Shown piece by piece: positions 1-7,572 of a DNA stretch of 64,000 nt (position 1 is the stretch's first letter; each line of letters opens with the position of its first letter). The stretch spans positions 57,274 through 121,273 of the forward strand of contig NZ_CANLEA010000018.1 of NCBI RefSeq assembly GCF_947489565.1, given 5' to 3'. The notes under the pieces were generated by a model. It was not told the origin of the DNA, made no database searches, and saw only the letters and a list, made by a program, of their open reading frames with translations. Made by a program: the position numbers and the translations under genes. This DNA comes from an uncultured Kordia sp. (lineage in GTDB: Bacteria; Bacteroidota; Bacteroidia; Flavobacteriales; Flavobacteriaceae).

Positions 1-1117
1 CGATTAATTCTTTTGCGATATCAGCATTTGTTCCTTGTAAACGTACTATGATTGGAACTTTGATAGCATCTCCCATATTCTTGTATGCATCCACTACACC
101 TTGTGCTACACGATCACAACGTACAATTCCACCAAAAATATTGATTAAGATTGCTTTTACATTTTCGTCTTTTAAGATGATTCTAAACGCTTCTTCTACA
201 CGTTTTGCATCTGCAGTACCACCAACATCTAAGAAGTTTGCAGGTTCTCCACCAGCCATCTTAATTAAATCCATTGTTGCCATTGCCAATCCAGCACCAT
301 TTACCATACAACCAACGTTTCCGTCAAGGTCAACATAGTTTAATCCTACTTCTTTAGCTTCAACTTCAATTGGGTTTTCCTCACGGATATCGCGCATAGC
401 AGCGTAATCTTTGTGACGGAATAATGCATTATCATCTAAAGTAACTTTAGCATCTACTGCCATGATTTTATCATCAGAAGTTTTCAATACAGGATTGATT
501 TCAAATAATGAAGAATCAGAAGCTACATATGCTTTGTATAATGAAGAAACGAAACGTGTCATTTCTTTAAAAGCCATTCCACTTAATCCCAAGTTGAAGG
601 CTACTCTTCTCGCTTGAAAAGGCAACAATCCTAGTGTAGGATCAATTTCTTCTGTAAAAATTAAATGTGGCGTTTCTTCTGCAACAGTCTCAATATCCAT
701 TCCACCTTCTGTAGAATACATGATCATATTACGTCCAGTGGCTCTATTTAATAAAACAGACATGTAAAATTCATTTGTTTCACTCTCACCAGGATAGTAC
801 ACATCTTCTGTAACTAAAACTTGGTGTACACGCTTACCTTCTGCAGAAGTTTGTGGTGTTACCAAATCCATTCCAATGATTTGTCCTGCGATATCTTCTA
901 CTTCTTGAAGATTCTTTGCAAGCTTTACTCCACCGCCTTTTCCACGTCCACCAGCATGAACTTGTGCTTTAATCACGTGCCATCCTGTGCCAGTTTCTTC
1001 AGTTAATTGCTTTGCAGCTTCTACAGCTTCTGCTGGAGTCGATGCTACTTTTCCTCTTTGAACGCGTACGCCAAAACTTGCTAATATTTCTTTTCCTTGG
1101 TATTCGTGTAGATTCAT
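1..1117 (-). CDS. sucC: Succinyl-CoA synthetase beta subunit (ADP-forming), 3'-truncated by the window edge
   Basis: Beta subunit of the TCA-cycle enzyme that couples succinyl-CoA cleavage to nucleoside triphosphate formation in the cytoplasm, working with SucD. The frame starts at ATG 1117 (MNLHEYQGKEIL) and leaves the window after 372 codons, so about 25 residues of a usual 397 are missing. An ATP-grasp domain with the glycine-rich AGGRGKGGG loop lies near residues 55-63. The C-terminal ligase domain carries NGAGLAMATMD and NIFGGIVRCD. A promoter-like TACATTTG sits 24 bases before the start. sucD is not visible here. Confidence 0.95.
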   Translation of the reverse strand, partial: MNLHEYQGKEILASFGVRVQRGKVASTPAEAVEAAKQLTEETGTGWHVIKAQVHAGGRGKGGGVKLAKNLQEVEDIAGQIIGMDLVTPQTSAEGKRVHQVLVTEDVYYPGESETNEFYMSVLLNRATGRNMIMYSTEGGMDIETVAEETPHLIFTEEIDPTLGLLPFQARRVAFNLGLSGMAFKEMTRFVSSLYKAYVASDSSLFEINPVLKTSDDKIMAVDAKVTLDDNALFRHKDYAAMRDIREENPIEVEAKEVGLNYVDLDGNVGCMVNGAGLAMATMDLIKMAGGEPANFLDVGGTADAKRVEEAFRIILKDENVKAILINIFGGIVRCDRVAQGVVDAYKNMGDAIKVPIIVRLQGTNADIAKELI

Positions 1118-1141
1118 TTTACGAAATTTTTTATAGTGCCA

Positions 1142-1149
1142 CAAATGTA
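1142..1149 (-). promoter_or_regulatory. Bacteroidota -7 promoter element for sucC
   Basis: TACATTTG on the minus strand matches the Bacteroidota -7 consensus TAnnTTTG. A TTG triplet about 21 bases further upstream could be the -33 element. It lies 24 bases before the sucC start codon. Confidence 0.5.
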
Positions 1150-1206
1150 AAAAATCGATTGCATTAAACCCAATTAATTTTGGTTTTTGATTTATTAAAA
1201 AATAAA

Positions 1207-1232
1207 AAGAGTCGTATATGTAAACGACTCTT
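1207..1232 (-). terminator. Terminator after the first precursor peptide
   Basis: Nine-base perfect stem AAGAGTCGT/ACGACTCTT, followed in minus orientation by a T-rich run. It lies between the stop of the 1275-1538 peptide gene and the sucC promoter. Confidence 0.7.
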
Positions 1233-1274
1233 CTAATTTAGGTTTAGAAATCTGATTTTCTATGTTTTTCAGAA

Positions 1275-1538
1275 CTATGGAATTTCTCTATCAATTGGGA
1301 AAGGACAGGTAAAAAATGAGCAGTCCACCGTACAATCAATAGTACATAATAGTGTTGGTTGTGGCGGACAACCTAAAAAGGTGTCTGGTCCACATTGTCC
1401 GGGCAAACAAGAAACACAGGTACAAGTACTCATCGTAGGTACATTTGTAGTAAATGGTCCAGTTCCTCCAGTTTGTCCATCTAATTGACTAATTTTTTGT
1501 TTGTTTAACGATAGCGATGTTAATTTCTTTTTTTTCAT
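1275..1538 (-). CDS. RiPP-like precursor with LNK..IS leader, cysteine-rich core
   Basis: An 87-residue peptide with the Bacteroidota class I lanthipeptide-type leader: a lysine-rich start, then SLSLNKQKISQLD and a GG at residues 24-25. The tail is rich in Thr, Ser, Pro and Cys (nine Cys, in pairs such as TCTC and TIDC). It is the last of five minus-strand peptide genes between sucC and lysA. Each has its own upstream spacer, and most are separated by hairpins, so they are probably separate transcripts. No LanB, LanC, radical SAM maturase or peptidase transporter is in the window, so the modification is unknown. The family call is strong; the mature product is not known. Confidence 0.75.
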   Translation of the reverse strand: MKKKKLTSLSLNKQKISQLDGQTGGTGPFTTNVPTMSTCTCVSCLPGQCGPDTFLGCPPQPTLLCTIDCTVDCSFFTCPFPIDREIP

Positions 1539-1563
1539 GATCGTATAATTTTTTGGTTATACT

Positions 1564-1571
1564 TAAAGGTA
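1564..1571 (-). promoter_or_regulatory. -7-like element before a precursor gene
   Basis: TACCTTTA on the minus strand, one mismatch from TAnnTTTG, 25 bases before the start codon at 1538. Closely similar TACnTTTA elements precede the peptide genes starting at 2256, 2620 and 2891. Confidence 0.35.
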
Positions 1572-1655
1572 AGCAGCTTCACAATCAACACATTACGGTT
1601 TATCCATAAAAAAAACCCAGAAATACACTGTGATTCTCACTCGTCCATAAACAAA

Positions 1656-1686
1656 AAAAAGAAGAAACCTTAAATCTCTTCTTTTT
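1656..1686 (-). terminator. Terminator after the 1739-1915 precursor
   Basis: Perfect ten-base stem AAAAAGAAGA/TCTTCTTTTT with an 11-base loop, downstream of the minus-strand peptide gene ending at 1739. Confidence 0.6.
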
Positions 1687-1738
1687 CATTCTGATAAAAA
1701 TAATACCATAAATACATCATTATTTATGAACTTTTTGA

Positions 1739-1915
1739 TTAGCGTCCATCATCACAATGATCTGAATGATTGGCACAAGACATTATACATGATTGTACTT
1801 TACTTCTATCAATTGGAGCAGAACTGGCGCCTCCGGCACCACCAAGAATAGTGTTCTGCAATTTAGAAATCGACTTTTTGTTTAGTTTTAAGTTTTGAGA
1901 AATTCTATTTTTCAT
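1739..1915 (-). CDS. RiPP-like precursor with LNK..IS leader
   Basis: A 58-residue peptide starting at ATG 1915 (MKNRISQNL). The leader contains LKLNKKSISKLQ and ends in a glycine stretch (LGGAGGA), a likely processing region. The core holds three Cys with nearby Ser and Thr, and a His/Asp-rich end. A longer frame from 1942 exists, but the start at 1915 gives the standard short leader. It shares the leader family with the neighbouring peptides but not the core sequence, as expected for a diversified precursor set. Confidence 0.7.
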   Translation of the reverse strand: MKNRISQNLKLNKKSISKLQNTILGGAGGASSAPIDRSKVQSCIMSCANHSDHCDDGR

Positions 1916-2073
1916 GGTATTCTTGTTTTGATTTATACCCAAAACTCAGTATAAAAACTTTTAAAAACAACTGTTATCAGTGACCTTTTATAAAACATCA
2001 CTTAGTTATTATTCAAAAATAGTTTTATAAAAAAAGTGAGTAAAATGCTTGCTTTACACCACTGTTTTTATGC

Positions 2074-2256
2074 TTATCTAGTACAAACGTCAGAAACAGG
2101 TTTTATTGTTAGTGCACATCCTGGTCGACAAGTTTCACAACTGCATCCGCTAGCTGTTGGGCAATTTGTAGATTCTCCATTTCGTCCTCCAATGGTATGC
2201 AATTCACTAATTTTTCTTTTGTTTAACGAGAGCGTGTTTACATTTCTTTTTTTCAT
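2074..2256 (-). CDS. RiPP-like precursor with LNK..IS leader, six-Cys core
   Basis: A 60-residue peptide. The leader reads MKKRNVNTLSLNKRKISELH, with GG at residues 23-24. The core has six Cys in a dense pattern (GCSCETCRPGC) plus Thr and Ser. The leader is nearly the same as in the 1275-1538 peptide (LSLNK.KIS.L), so the two are paralogues with different cores. A TACATTTA element sits at 2296-2303. The opposite strand is also open over this stretch, but the leader homology marks this strand as the coding one. Confidence 0.72.
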   Translation of the reverse strand: MKKRNVNTLSLNKRKISELHTIGGRNGESTNCPTASGCSCETCRPGCALTIKPVSDVCTR

Positions 2257-2372
2257 GATTTGTAATTTTAAATTTATGATTATTAAAACTTTTAGTTAAA
2301 TGTATGGTTTATAGTTAATAAGAAAAACTAGTATGTCTTACATTTTATAAATTCGGAGTAGTACCAATTAAA

Positions 2373-2400
2373 AAAGAGCAAACAGTTTTGTTTGCTCTTT
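2373..2400 (-). terminator. Terminator after the 2453-2620 precursor
   Basis: Eleven-base stem AAAGAGCAAAC/GTTTGCTCTTT, followed by a T run in minus orientation, between two precursor genes. Confidence 0.7.
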
Positions 2401-2452
2401 CATCATAAATAATCACTCTTCTAGTGATAAATTGACCAATCTATAGATACTT

Positions 2453-2620
2453 CTATAGATTACAGATTTTTTTTCCTTTTGAAGGTCCACAAGGATTTGA
2501 TGCACATTGTGCTCCTTCCGTAGGATCTTCTGTAGGATGTCCTCCGCTTACTTTATTAGTAGTTAATTGAGAAACCGTTTTTAGGTTAAGTGCTAATTTT
2601 TTTAACTGTAATTTTTTCAT
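2453..2620 (-). CDS. RiPP-like precursor, tandem copy 1
   Basis: A 55-residue peptide read directly from the minus strand (ATG 2620, stop TAG 2455-2453). The leader is MKKLQLKKLALNLKTVSQL and the processing region is VSGGHPTEDPTEG. The core has AQCASNPCGPSKG and a third Cys near the end. It pairs with the peptide at 2721-2891: nearly the same length, same GGHPTE.PTEGAQCAS.PCGP block, and similar upstream DNA. This is a recent tandem duplication. Function as a RiPP precursor is inferred from the leader. Confidence 0.72.
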   Translation of the reverse strand: MKKLQLKKLALNLKTVSQLTTNKVSGGHPTEDPTEGAQCASNPCGPSKGKKICNL

Positions 2621-2641
2621 GATTTATTATATTTAATTATC

Positions 2642-2649
2642 TAAAAGTA
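2642..2649 (-). promoter_or_regulatory. -7-like element before tandem copy 1
   Basis: TACTTTTA on the minus strand, 21 bases before the start at 2620. The same octamer stands 25 bases before the start of tandem copy 2 (2917-2924). It is one base off the TAnnTTTG consensus. Confidence 0.35.
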
Positions 2650-2720
2650 GGGCGTATTTTCATAAATAGAAACTTTTCAAATTCGTTTTTTATGAATACA
2701 GAGCGCCTTTGTAACTTGAA

Positions 2721-2891
2721 TTATTTTTGGTAACAACGGTTTTTTGAATTTCTAGGTCCACAAGGATCTGAAGCACATTGCGCTCCTTCAGTTGGTTCTT
2801 CCGTAGGATGTCCTCCGTTTACTTTTGCAGATTCAAACTGAGAAATTGTTGTAAGATTAAGTGCTAACTTTTTTAAATGTAATTTTTTCAT
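2721..2891 (-). CDS. RiPP-like precursor, tandem copy 2
   Basis: A 56-residue peptide (ATG 2891, stop TAA 2723-2721). The leader MKKLHLKKLALNLTTISQF keeps the LN..TIS pattern. The core carries GGHPTEEPTEGAQCASDPCGP and a third Cys in the final RCYQK. It is a paralogue of the 2453-2620 peptide, differing mainly in the last ten residues. It is the most upstream gene of the minus-strand peptide group. Confidence 0.72.
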   Translation of the reverse strand: MKKLHLKKLALNLTTISQFESAKVNGGHPTEEPTEGAQCASDPCGPRNSKNRCYQK

Positions 2892-2916
2892 AATGTATGA
2901 TTTTAATTTAATTACC

Positions 2917-2924
2917 TAAAAGTA
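2917..2924 (-). promoter_or_regulatory. -7-like element before tandem copy 2
   Basis: TACTTTTA on the minus strand, 25 bases before the start at 2891, identical to the element before tandem copy 1. Confidence 0.35.
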
Positions 2925-3264
2925 CTACGCTTATCATGAAAGAAAAACTTTTAAAACTCGTATTTTATAAATATAGAGCAATATTTTCTTTCACGAAAAG
3001 AACTCTTTTACAGTTTGTTAGCTCTTTTTGCATAAAGCAAGCACTACACGCTTTATAAAAGCTGTAACATACTTTTCATTTTTTTCATAATTTTAAATTT
3101 AATAGCAAATAGTTTACAGCTTAGCAATAGCGCGTTTTGTTACCTTAATTTACAAATAACTCAATTGTTATATTTGTAACTTTTTGTGTCATATTTATAA
3201 TTTTAATTAATTTTCTTTATTGTAACTTCAATTTATTATAGTTTTGAACTCGTAAAAAATTACC
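2925..3264. other. AT-rich divergent spacer between precursor genes and lysA
   Basis: The part next to the peptide gene resembles the stretch upstream of tandem copy 1 (an AAACTTTT..AAA motif and a TTTTATAAATA.AGAGC motif), so it belongs to the duplicated unit. An 11-codon minus-strand ORF at about 3055-3088 starts like a precursor but stops at once. Toward lysA there is a TATATTTG at 3169-3176. No other gene was found. Confidence 0.5.
3169..3176 (+). promoter_or_regulatory. Possible lysA -7 promoter element
   Basis: TATATTTG matches TAnnTTTG, but no well-spaced TTG -33 element is visible. It would give an 80-90 base leader before lysA. Confidence 0.3.
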
Positions 3265-4509
3265 ATGAAAGAATCAGATTTACTACACATAGCAGAGCGG
3301 TTTGGGAGTCCGACATATGTATACGATGCTGAAAAGATTACATCTCAGTACGAACGATTAACGACAGCGTTTCAAACAGTACCAAAATTAAAGTTGCATT
3401 ATGCTGTAAAAGCATTATCTAACTTGAGCATTTTAAAACTAATGAAATCGCTTGGCGCTGGATTGGACACCGTTTCCATTCAAGAAGTGCAATTAGGTTT
3501 GGCAGCAGGTTTTAATGCCGAAGATATTATGTATACGCCCAACGGCGTTTCGCTTCAAGAAATTGAACATGCAGCACAATTAGGTGTTAAGATTAATATT
3601 GACAATCTTTCTATTTTAGAACAGTTTGGAAGCAAACATCCTACCATTCCTGTTTGTATTCGTATCAATCCACATGTCATGGCTGGTGGAAATCACAATA
3701 TTTCTGTAGGTCATATTGACTCAAAGTTTGGAATTTCCATTCATCAAATTCCGCATGTTTTGCGTATTGTTGAACTTACTGGAATGCATATTAACGGAAT
3801 TCACATGCATACTGGAAGTGATATTTTAGATATTGACGTGTTTTTGTATGCTTCCGAAATTTTATTTAAAACCGCTACCAACTTTAAAAATCTTGAATTT
3901 ATTGACTTTGGAAGTGGATTTAAAGTTCCGTACAAGAAAGATGATATTCAAACAAACATCGAAGAGCTTGGACAAAAATTGAGCGTACGTTTCAATGAAT
4001 TCTGCCAAAACTACGGAAAAGAATTATCACTCAATTTTGAACCAGGGAAGTTTCTTGTGAGCGAAGCAGGTTCTTTTTTAGCCGAAGTAAATGTTGTAAA
4101 ACAGACTACTTCCACCGTTTTTGCTGGAATTGATAGCGGATTTAATCACTTGATTCGTCCGATGTTGTACAATTCTTATCATCATATCGAGAATATTTCC
4201 AATCCAAAGGGTCGCGAACGCTATTATTCTGTCGTTGGTTACATCTGCGAAACGGATACATTTGGAAATAATAGAAGAATTTCTGAAATCCGCGAAGGCG
4301 ATATTTTGAAGTTTAATAATGCAGGCGCTTATTGCTTCTCTATGGCAAGTAATTACAACTCTCGTTACCGACCAGCCGAAGTATTGTGGTTTGACAATGA
4401 AGCACACCTCATTCGAAAGCGTGAAAATTTTGAAGATATATTAAAAAATCAGGTGGAAATTGATCTTTCGCCTAAGAAAAAGAAAAAAAGCGTTCCTAAA
4501 GAAGTTTAG
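3265..4509 (+). CDS. lysA: Diaminopimelate decarboxylase
   Basis: PLP-dependent fold-type III decarboxylase that turns meso-diaminopimelate into lysine, the last step of lysine synthesis. At 414 residues it has normal length. The PLP lysine is K49 in HYAVKALSN. The barrel carries HMHTGSD and FGSGFKVPY, followed by NFEPGKFLVSEAG; the phosphate-binding motif is often EPGR in this family, EPGK here. The C-terminal beta domain has the CETDTF substrate-binding cysteine motif and an NAGAYCFSMASNYN block. The extreme C-terminus is a lysine run (KKKKKS), probably a disordered tail. The gene is monocistronic, with a terminator 30 bases downstream. Confidence 0.94.
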   Translation: MKESDLLHIAERFGSPTYVYDAEKITSQYERLTTAFQTVPKLKLHYAVKALSNLSILKLMKSLGAGLDTVSIQEVQLGLAAGFNAEDIMYTPNGVSLQEIEHAAQLGVKINIDNLSILEQFGSKHPTIPVCIRINPHVMAGGNHNISVGHIDSKFGISIHQIPHVLRIVELTGMHINGIHMHTGSDILDIDVFLYASEILFKTATNFKNLEFIDFGSGFKVPYKKDDIQTNIEELGQKLSVRFNEFCQNYGKELSLNFEPGKFLVSEAGSFLAEVNVVKQTTSTVFAGIDSGFNHLIRPMLYNSYHHIENISNPKGRERYYSVVGYICETDTFGNNRRISEIREGDILKFNNAGAYCFSMASNYNSRYRPAEVLWFDNEAHLIRKRENFEDILKNQVEIDLSPKKKKKSVPKEV

Positions 4510-4537
4510 TTAGATTTAGGAGAATATAAGTGTTGAT

Positions 4538-4568
4538 AAAGTGTCTGTGTGGTGCAGGCACTTTTTTT
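4538..4568 (+). terminator. lysA terminator
   Basis: Imperfect stem AAAGTGTCTG/CAGGCACTTT followed by a run of eight T, just after lysA. Confidence 0.7.
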
Positions 4569-4641
4569 TGTAACATTTTTTAAAATTTCAACTCTTTTAG
4601 ATAAAATAGTATCTTGTAGAAACATTTATCTATCTCTTTTG

Positions 4642-5751
4642 ATGAAAAAAATATGCTTATTATTGTTTTTAATCTGCTTGAGTTGTGCCAAACAAAAGAC
4701 ATACAACGATCCTATTGAATTTGCGCTAGCTGCTGATACTGATAAGATTCAGAATGTGATGCAAAATCTGGAAGCTCACGAAGTTCAAATTATGGTAACA
4801 GATTCAGAGGAAAACACCTTTAGTTTTCAGCTGAATGCTTTCGATTATTTTTATCCGGCAAGTAGCGTTAAATTTCCAATTGCGCTTTTAGCCTTAGAAA
4901 GAATAAATAGAATTTCATCAATAGATAGTGAAACTCTTTTTCAAATTGAAGGTGATTCTATAAAAACAACTATTCGAAAGGAAGTTCAGAAGATTTTTGC
5001 CGTCAGTGATAATGACGCGTATAATAGACTTTTTGAATTTTTAAGGAAAGATACTATTGATGTTCAATTGCAGCGAAAAGCATACTATTTGGCACGAATT
5101 TCACACAGATTGAGCACATCAAATCCAGCTTCCACAACTTCCAAAGCCGTTACTTTTACCAAAAATGATAGTGTTGTGTTTCATCAAGAAAGAACTCAAA
5201 ATAGAAATATAGCGCCTTTAGATTTAAAAAAAGTGCACAAAGGAAAAGGGTTTTACCAAAATGATTCTTTGATTTCAACTCCCATGGATTTTTCAAAGAA
5301 AAATTATATCCCACTTCAAACGCTTCACGATCTCATGTTCCGATTTCATCATCCAGAAAATCAACGTTTAGAAACTTTGTTTAATCTTTCCAAAGAAGAT
5401 CGTGATTTTGTGATGAAAGTAATGAGCAAAACACCGAAACAACAAGGATTTACAGATTCGGAATATTATGATAGTTATGTGAAGTTTTTCATGTTTGGCG
5501 ACCGTAAAGAATCCATGCCAAAACATATTAAAATATATAACAAAGTAGGCTATGCGTACGGATATTTAACCGATTGCGCACATATTGTAGATACTAAAAA
5601 TGATATTTCGTTTACCATTACGGCGACTATTCATGTAAATAAAAATCAAATATTTAATGATGACACGTATGAATATGATGAAATTGGCATTCCGTTTTTA
5701 GCAGAGTTGGGCAGGCAAGTTCATCAATTTTACCTCAACAAAAAACAATAA
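4642..5751 (+). CDS. Class A beta-lactamase-fold serine hydrolase, lipoprotein
   Basis: A 369-residue secreted lipoprotein. The start at 4642 gives a short signal peptide ending in CLSCAK (lipobox Cys 15); the frame is open back to 4549, but that would bury the signal. Serine beta-lactamase/transpeptidase motifs are present: SxxK in PASSVKF (Ser 74, Lys 77), SDN in FAVSDND, and KxG in YNKVGYAYG. The fold is that of class A enzymes (COG2367). It may be a beta-lactamase, but a peptidoglycan or peptide hydrolase role is as likely because two M23 peptidases follow. It begins the plus-strand series running to 8298, and the next gene starts 12 bases on. Confidence 0.75.
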   Translation: MKKICLLLFLICLSCAKQKTYNDPIEFALAADTDKIQNVMQNLEAHEVQIMVTDSEENTFSFQLNAFDYFYPASSVKFPIALLALERINRISSIDSETLFQIEGDSIKTTIRKEVQKIFAVSDNDAYNRLFEFLRKDTIDVQLQRKAYYLARISHRLSTSNPASTTSKAVTFTKNDSVVFHQERTQNRNIAPLDLKKVHKGKGFYQNDSLISTPMDFSKKNYIPLQTLHDLMFRFHHPENQRLETLFNLSKEDRDFVMKVMSKTPKQQGFTDSEYYDSYVKFFMFGDRKESMPKHIKIYNKVGYAYGYLTDCAHIVDTKNDISFTITATIHVNKNQIFNDDTYEYDEIGIPFLAELGRQVHQFYLNKKQ

Positions 5752-5762
5752 AATTATCACGA

Positions 5763-6590
5763 ATGAAAAAGCTAGTCTTCTTTTTATTTTTCAGCATTTC
5801 TGTATGTCAAGCGCAGCATATAGCACTTCAAAAAGATTCTATACATTCCACAAAAGACACATTGGTTCTTAAAATCAAAAACAACATGCTTTCTCCAATG
5901 TATTTTCGAATGAATGCAAAAGATGAAAGTGCCAAAGCAATTGTATACACCGAAAAAACAGTACTAAAACCTTCGGAAGAGATTGAAAGCTTTATGAAAG
6001 TTCCACTGAGTATTGTTGATACGACTCAAACGAAATTTAATCTATATAAATATTTCGATTTAAAGATTGGCTATAGTGATCCAAGCACTGTAAAACACAA
6101 TGATGCGTATTTATATTTGTTACCTTATAAGAAAAAAAGAAAGTTGATTCAGGGGAATTTTGGAAATTTCTCTCATGATCATATTCGTTCGTTTCACGCT
6201 TTTGACTTTGGTACAAAAATAGGAGATACTATTTATGCTGCACGTGAAGGAAAAGTGGTTTTAATCAAAGAAAACTCCAATAAACACGGACGTTCTCGAA
6301 AGTTTGCCAACGATGGAAATTTTATTATTATTCAACATGATGATGGCACTACTGCTTCCTATTATCATTTAAAATTTAATGGTGCTTTGGTAGACAAAGG
6401 AGCAATGGTAGTAAGAGGACAAAAAATTGGAATCTCAGGAATGACAGGATTTACAACCGTCCCGCATTTACATTTTGTGGTTCACAAAGCCACCGAAGAA
6501 GAAGGAAATATTTCTGTTCCAATTGAATTTGAAGGCTATGCAGGAAAGAAATTAAAGAAAGGGAAAAGATACAAACGCAAAAAAACATAA
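5763..6590 (+). CDS. M23 family metallopeptidase, tandem paralogue 1
   Basis: A 275-residue secreted LytM-type zinc peptidase with a signal peptide ending near VCQAQ. An N-terminal beta domain of about 120 residues precedes the catalytic domain. Zinc-ligand motifs are the SH at 137-138 with HAFDFG (Asp 148), and HLHF (His 235 and His 237), with the SGMTGFTTVPH loop in front. It probably cleaves peptidoglycan cross-links or other glycine-containing peptides in the periplasm or outside the cell. The C-terminus is very basic (KKLKKGKRYKRKKT), which suggests binding to a polyanion. The next gene is a tandem duplicate. Confidence 0.85.
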   Translation: MKKLVFFLFFSISVCQAQHIALQKDSIHSTKDTLVLKIKNNMLSPMYFRMNAKDESAKAIVYTEKTVLKPSEEIESFMKVPLSIVDTTQTKFNLYKYFDLKIGYSDPSTVKHNDAYLYLLPYKKKRKLIQGNFGNFSHDHIRSFHAFDFGTKIGDTIYAAREGKVVLIKENSNKHGRSRKFANDGNFIIIQHDDGTTASYYHLKFNGALVDKGAMVVRGQKIGISGMTGFTTVPHLHFVVHKATEEEGNISVPIEFEGYAGKKLKKGKRYKRKKT

Positions 6591-6620
6591 CAATCGACCT
6601 TCAATCATCTATCATAACAT

Positions 6621-7454
6621 ATGAAAATTCTTTTTTTAGCACTTATTTGCAGCTTTATGATGTGTCATGCGCAAGAAGCTGAATTGGAAATAGACCGTGA
6701 ATTATCTACTAAAGATTCCGTGTTTTTTTCTATTCGAAATAAGCTATCTGTTCCTATTTACTGTATAATTTTACCCAAAAAGAATGCACCCAAAGCAATT
6801 TCTTATAAACGAGGAACACTGATTGAAACTGAAAAAAAAGCAACGGGGATTTTTCGAGTTCCTAGAAATTTTCAACCACATCCAGAAAGTGATGCATTTT
6901 CTATTGGTAAGTATTTCAGTTTTAGAATTGGTCATGGTAATCCCGACAAAGTAAAACCCAATAAAGACTATCAATATTTATTGCCGTACAAGAATTTTAA
7001 AAAATTAATTCAGGGGAATTTTGGCAGATTTTCTCACAACGACCATCCTGCGCATTATTATGCTTTTGATTTTAACACTCATATAGGCGATACAATTTAT
7101 GCTGCACGTGGCGGAAGAGTAATTAAGACCAAAGAAGATTCTAGAAAGTACGGAAACTCAAAAGCTTTTGTAAGTCATGCAAATTATGTCACTATTGTAC
7201 ATGATGATGATACAACTGCCTCTTATGTACATTTAAATTATAATGGTGTTTTAGTAAAAAATAACGATATTGTTACACGAGGACAGGCCATCGGAATTTC
7301 GGGAATGACTGGTTTTACAACTGTACCACATTTACATTTTGTGGTTCAAATGTCAACTAAAAAGTATGGAAACGTCTCTATTCCAATTCAATTTGAAGGA
7401 TATATAGGCAAAAAATTAAGAAAAGGCTACTCCTATTCACGCGCAAAAAAATAA
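6621..7454 (+). CDS. M23 family metallopeptidase, tandem paralogue 2
   Basis: A 277-residue paralogue of the preceding gene with the same layout: signal peptide (ending near CHAQE), N-terminal beta domain, then the LytM domain with SHNDH, YYAFDF, the identical SGMTGFTTVPHLHFVV block, and a basic tail (KKLRKGYSYSRAKK). The two differ mostly in the N-terminal domain, so they may have diverged in binding rather than in chemistry. The 30-base gap before it and the shared strand suggest co-transcription with the gene before it and with the small protein after it. Confidence 0.85.
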   Translation: MKILFLALICSFMMCHAQEAELEIDRELSTKDSVFFSIRNKLSVPIYCIILPKKNAPKAISYKRGTLIETEKKATGIFRVPRNFQPHPESDAFSIGKYFSFRIGHGNPDKVKPNKDYQYLLPYKNFKKLIQGNFGRFSHNDHPAHYYAFDFNTHIGDTIYAARGGRVIKTKEDSRKYGNSKAFVSHANYVTIVHDDDTTASYVHLNYNGVLVKNNDIVTRGQAIGISGMTGFTTVPHLHFVVQMSTKKYGNVSIPIQFEGYIGKKLRKGYSYSRAKK

Positions 7455-7456
7455 CT

Positions 7457-7552
7457 ATGGAAGGATTAAATATTGTAATCATTATCGCAGTGCTTCTTTT
7501 TGTACGATTGGGCATTCGGTTGTATAAAAATTATCCAAGATCTGAAGATTAA
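7457..7552 (+). CDS. Tiny single-pass membrane protein (31 aa)
   Basis: ATG 7457 lies two bases after the stop of the M23 gene. The 31 residues are a hydrophobic helix (LNIVIIIAVLLFVRLGIRL) followed by a short charged tail (YKNYPRSED). The tight spacing and clean transmembrane design favour a real small protein over chance. Its role is unknown; it may be a partner of the neighbouring envelope proteins. Confidence 0.5.
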   Translation: MEGLNIVIIIAVLLFVRLGIRLYKNYPRSED

Positions 7553-7572
7553 TAACCAACTCATACTGTATT

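Noticed and set aside
2036..2299. 87-codon plus-strand ORF opposite a precursor peptide
   Set aside because: The minus strand carries the LNKRKIS leader; the plus frame is the mirror image.
3055..3088. Sixth precursor peptide before lysA
   Set aside because: Starts like the others (MKKMKS) but stops after 11 codons; no leader motif.
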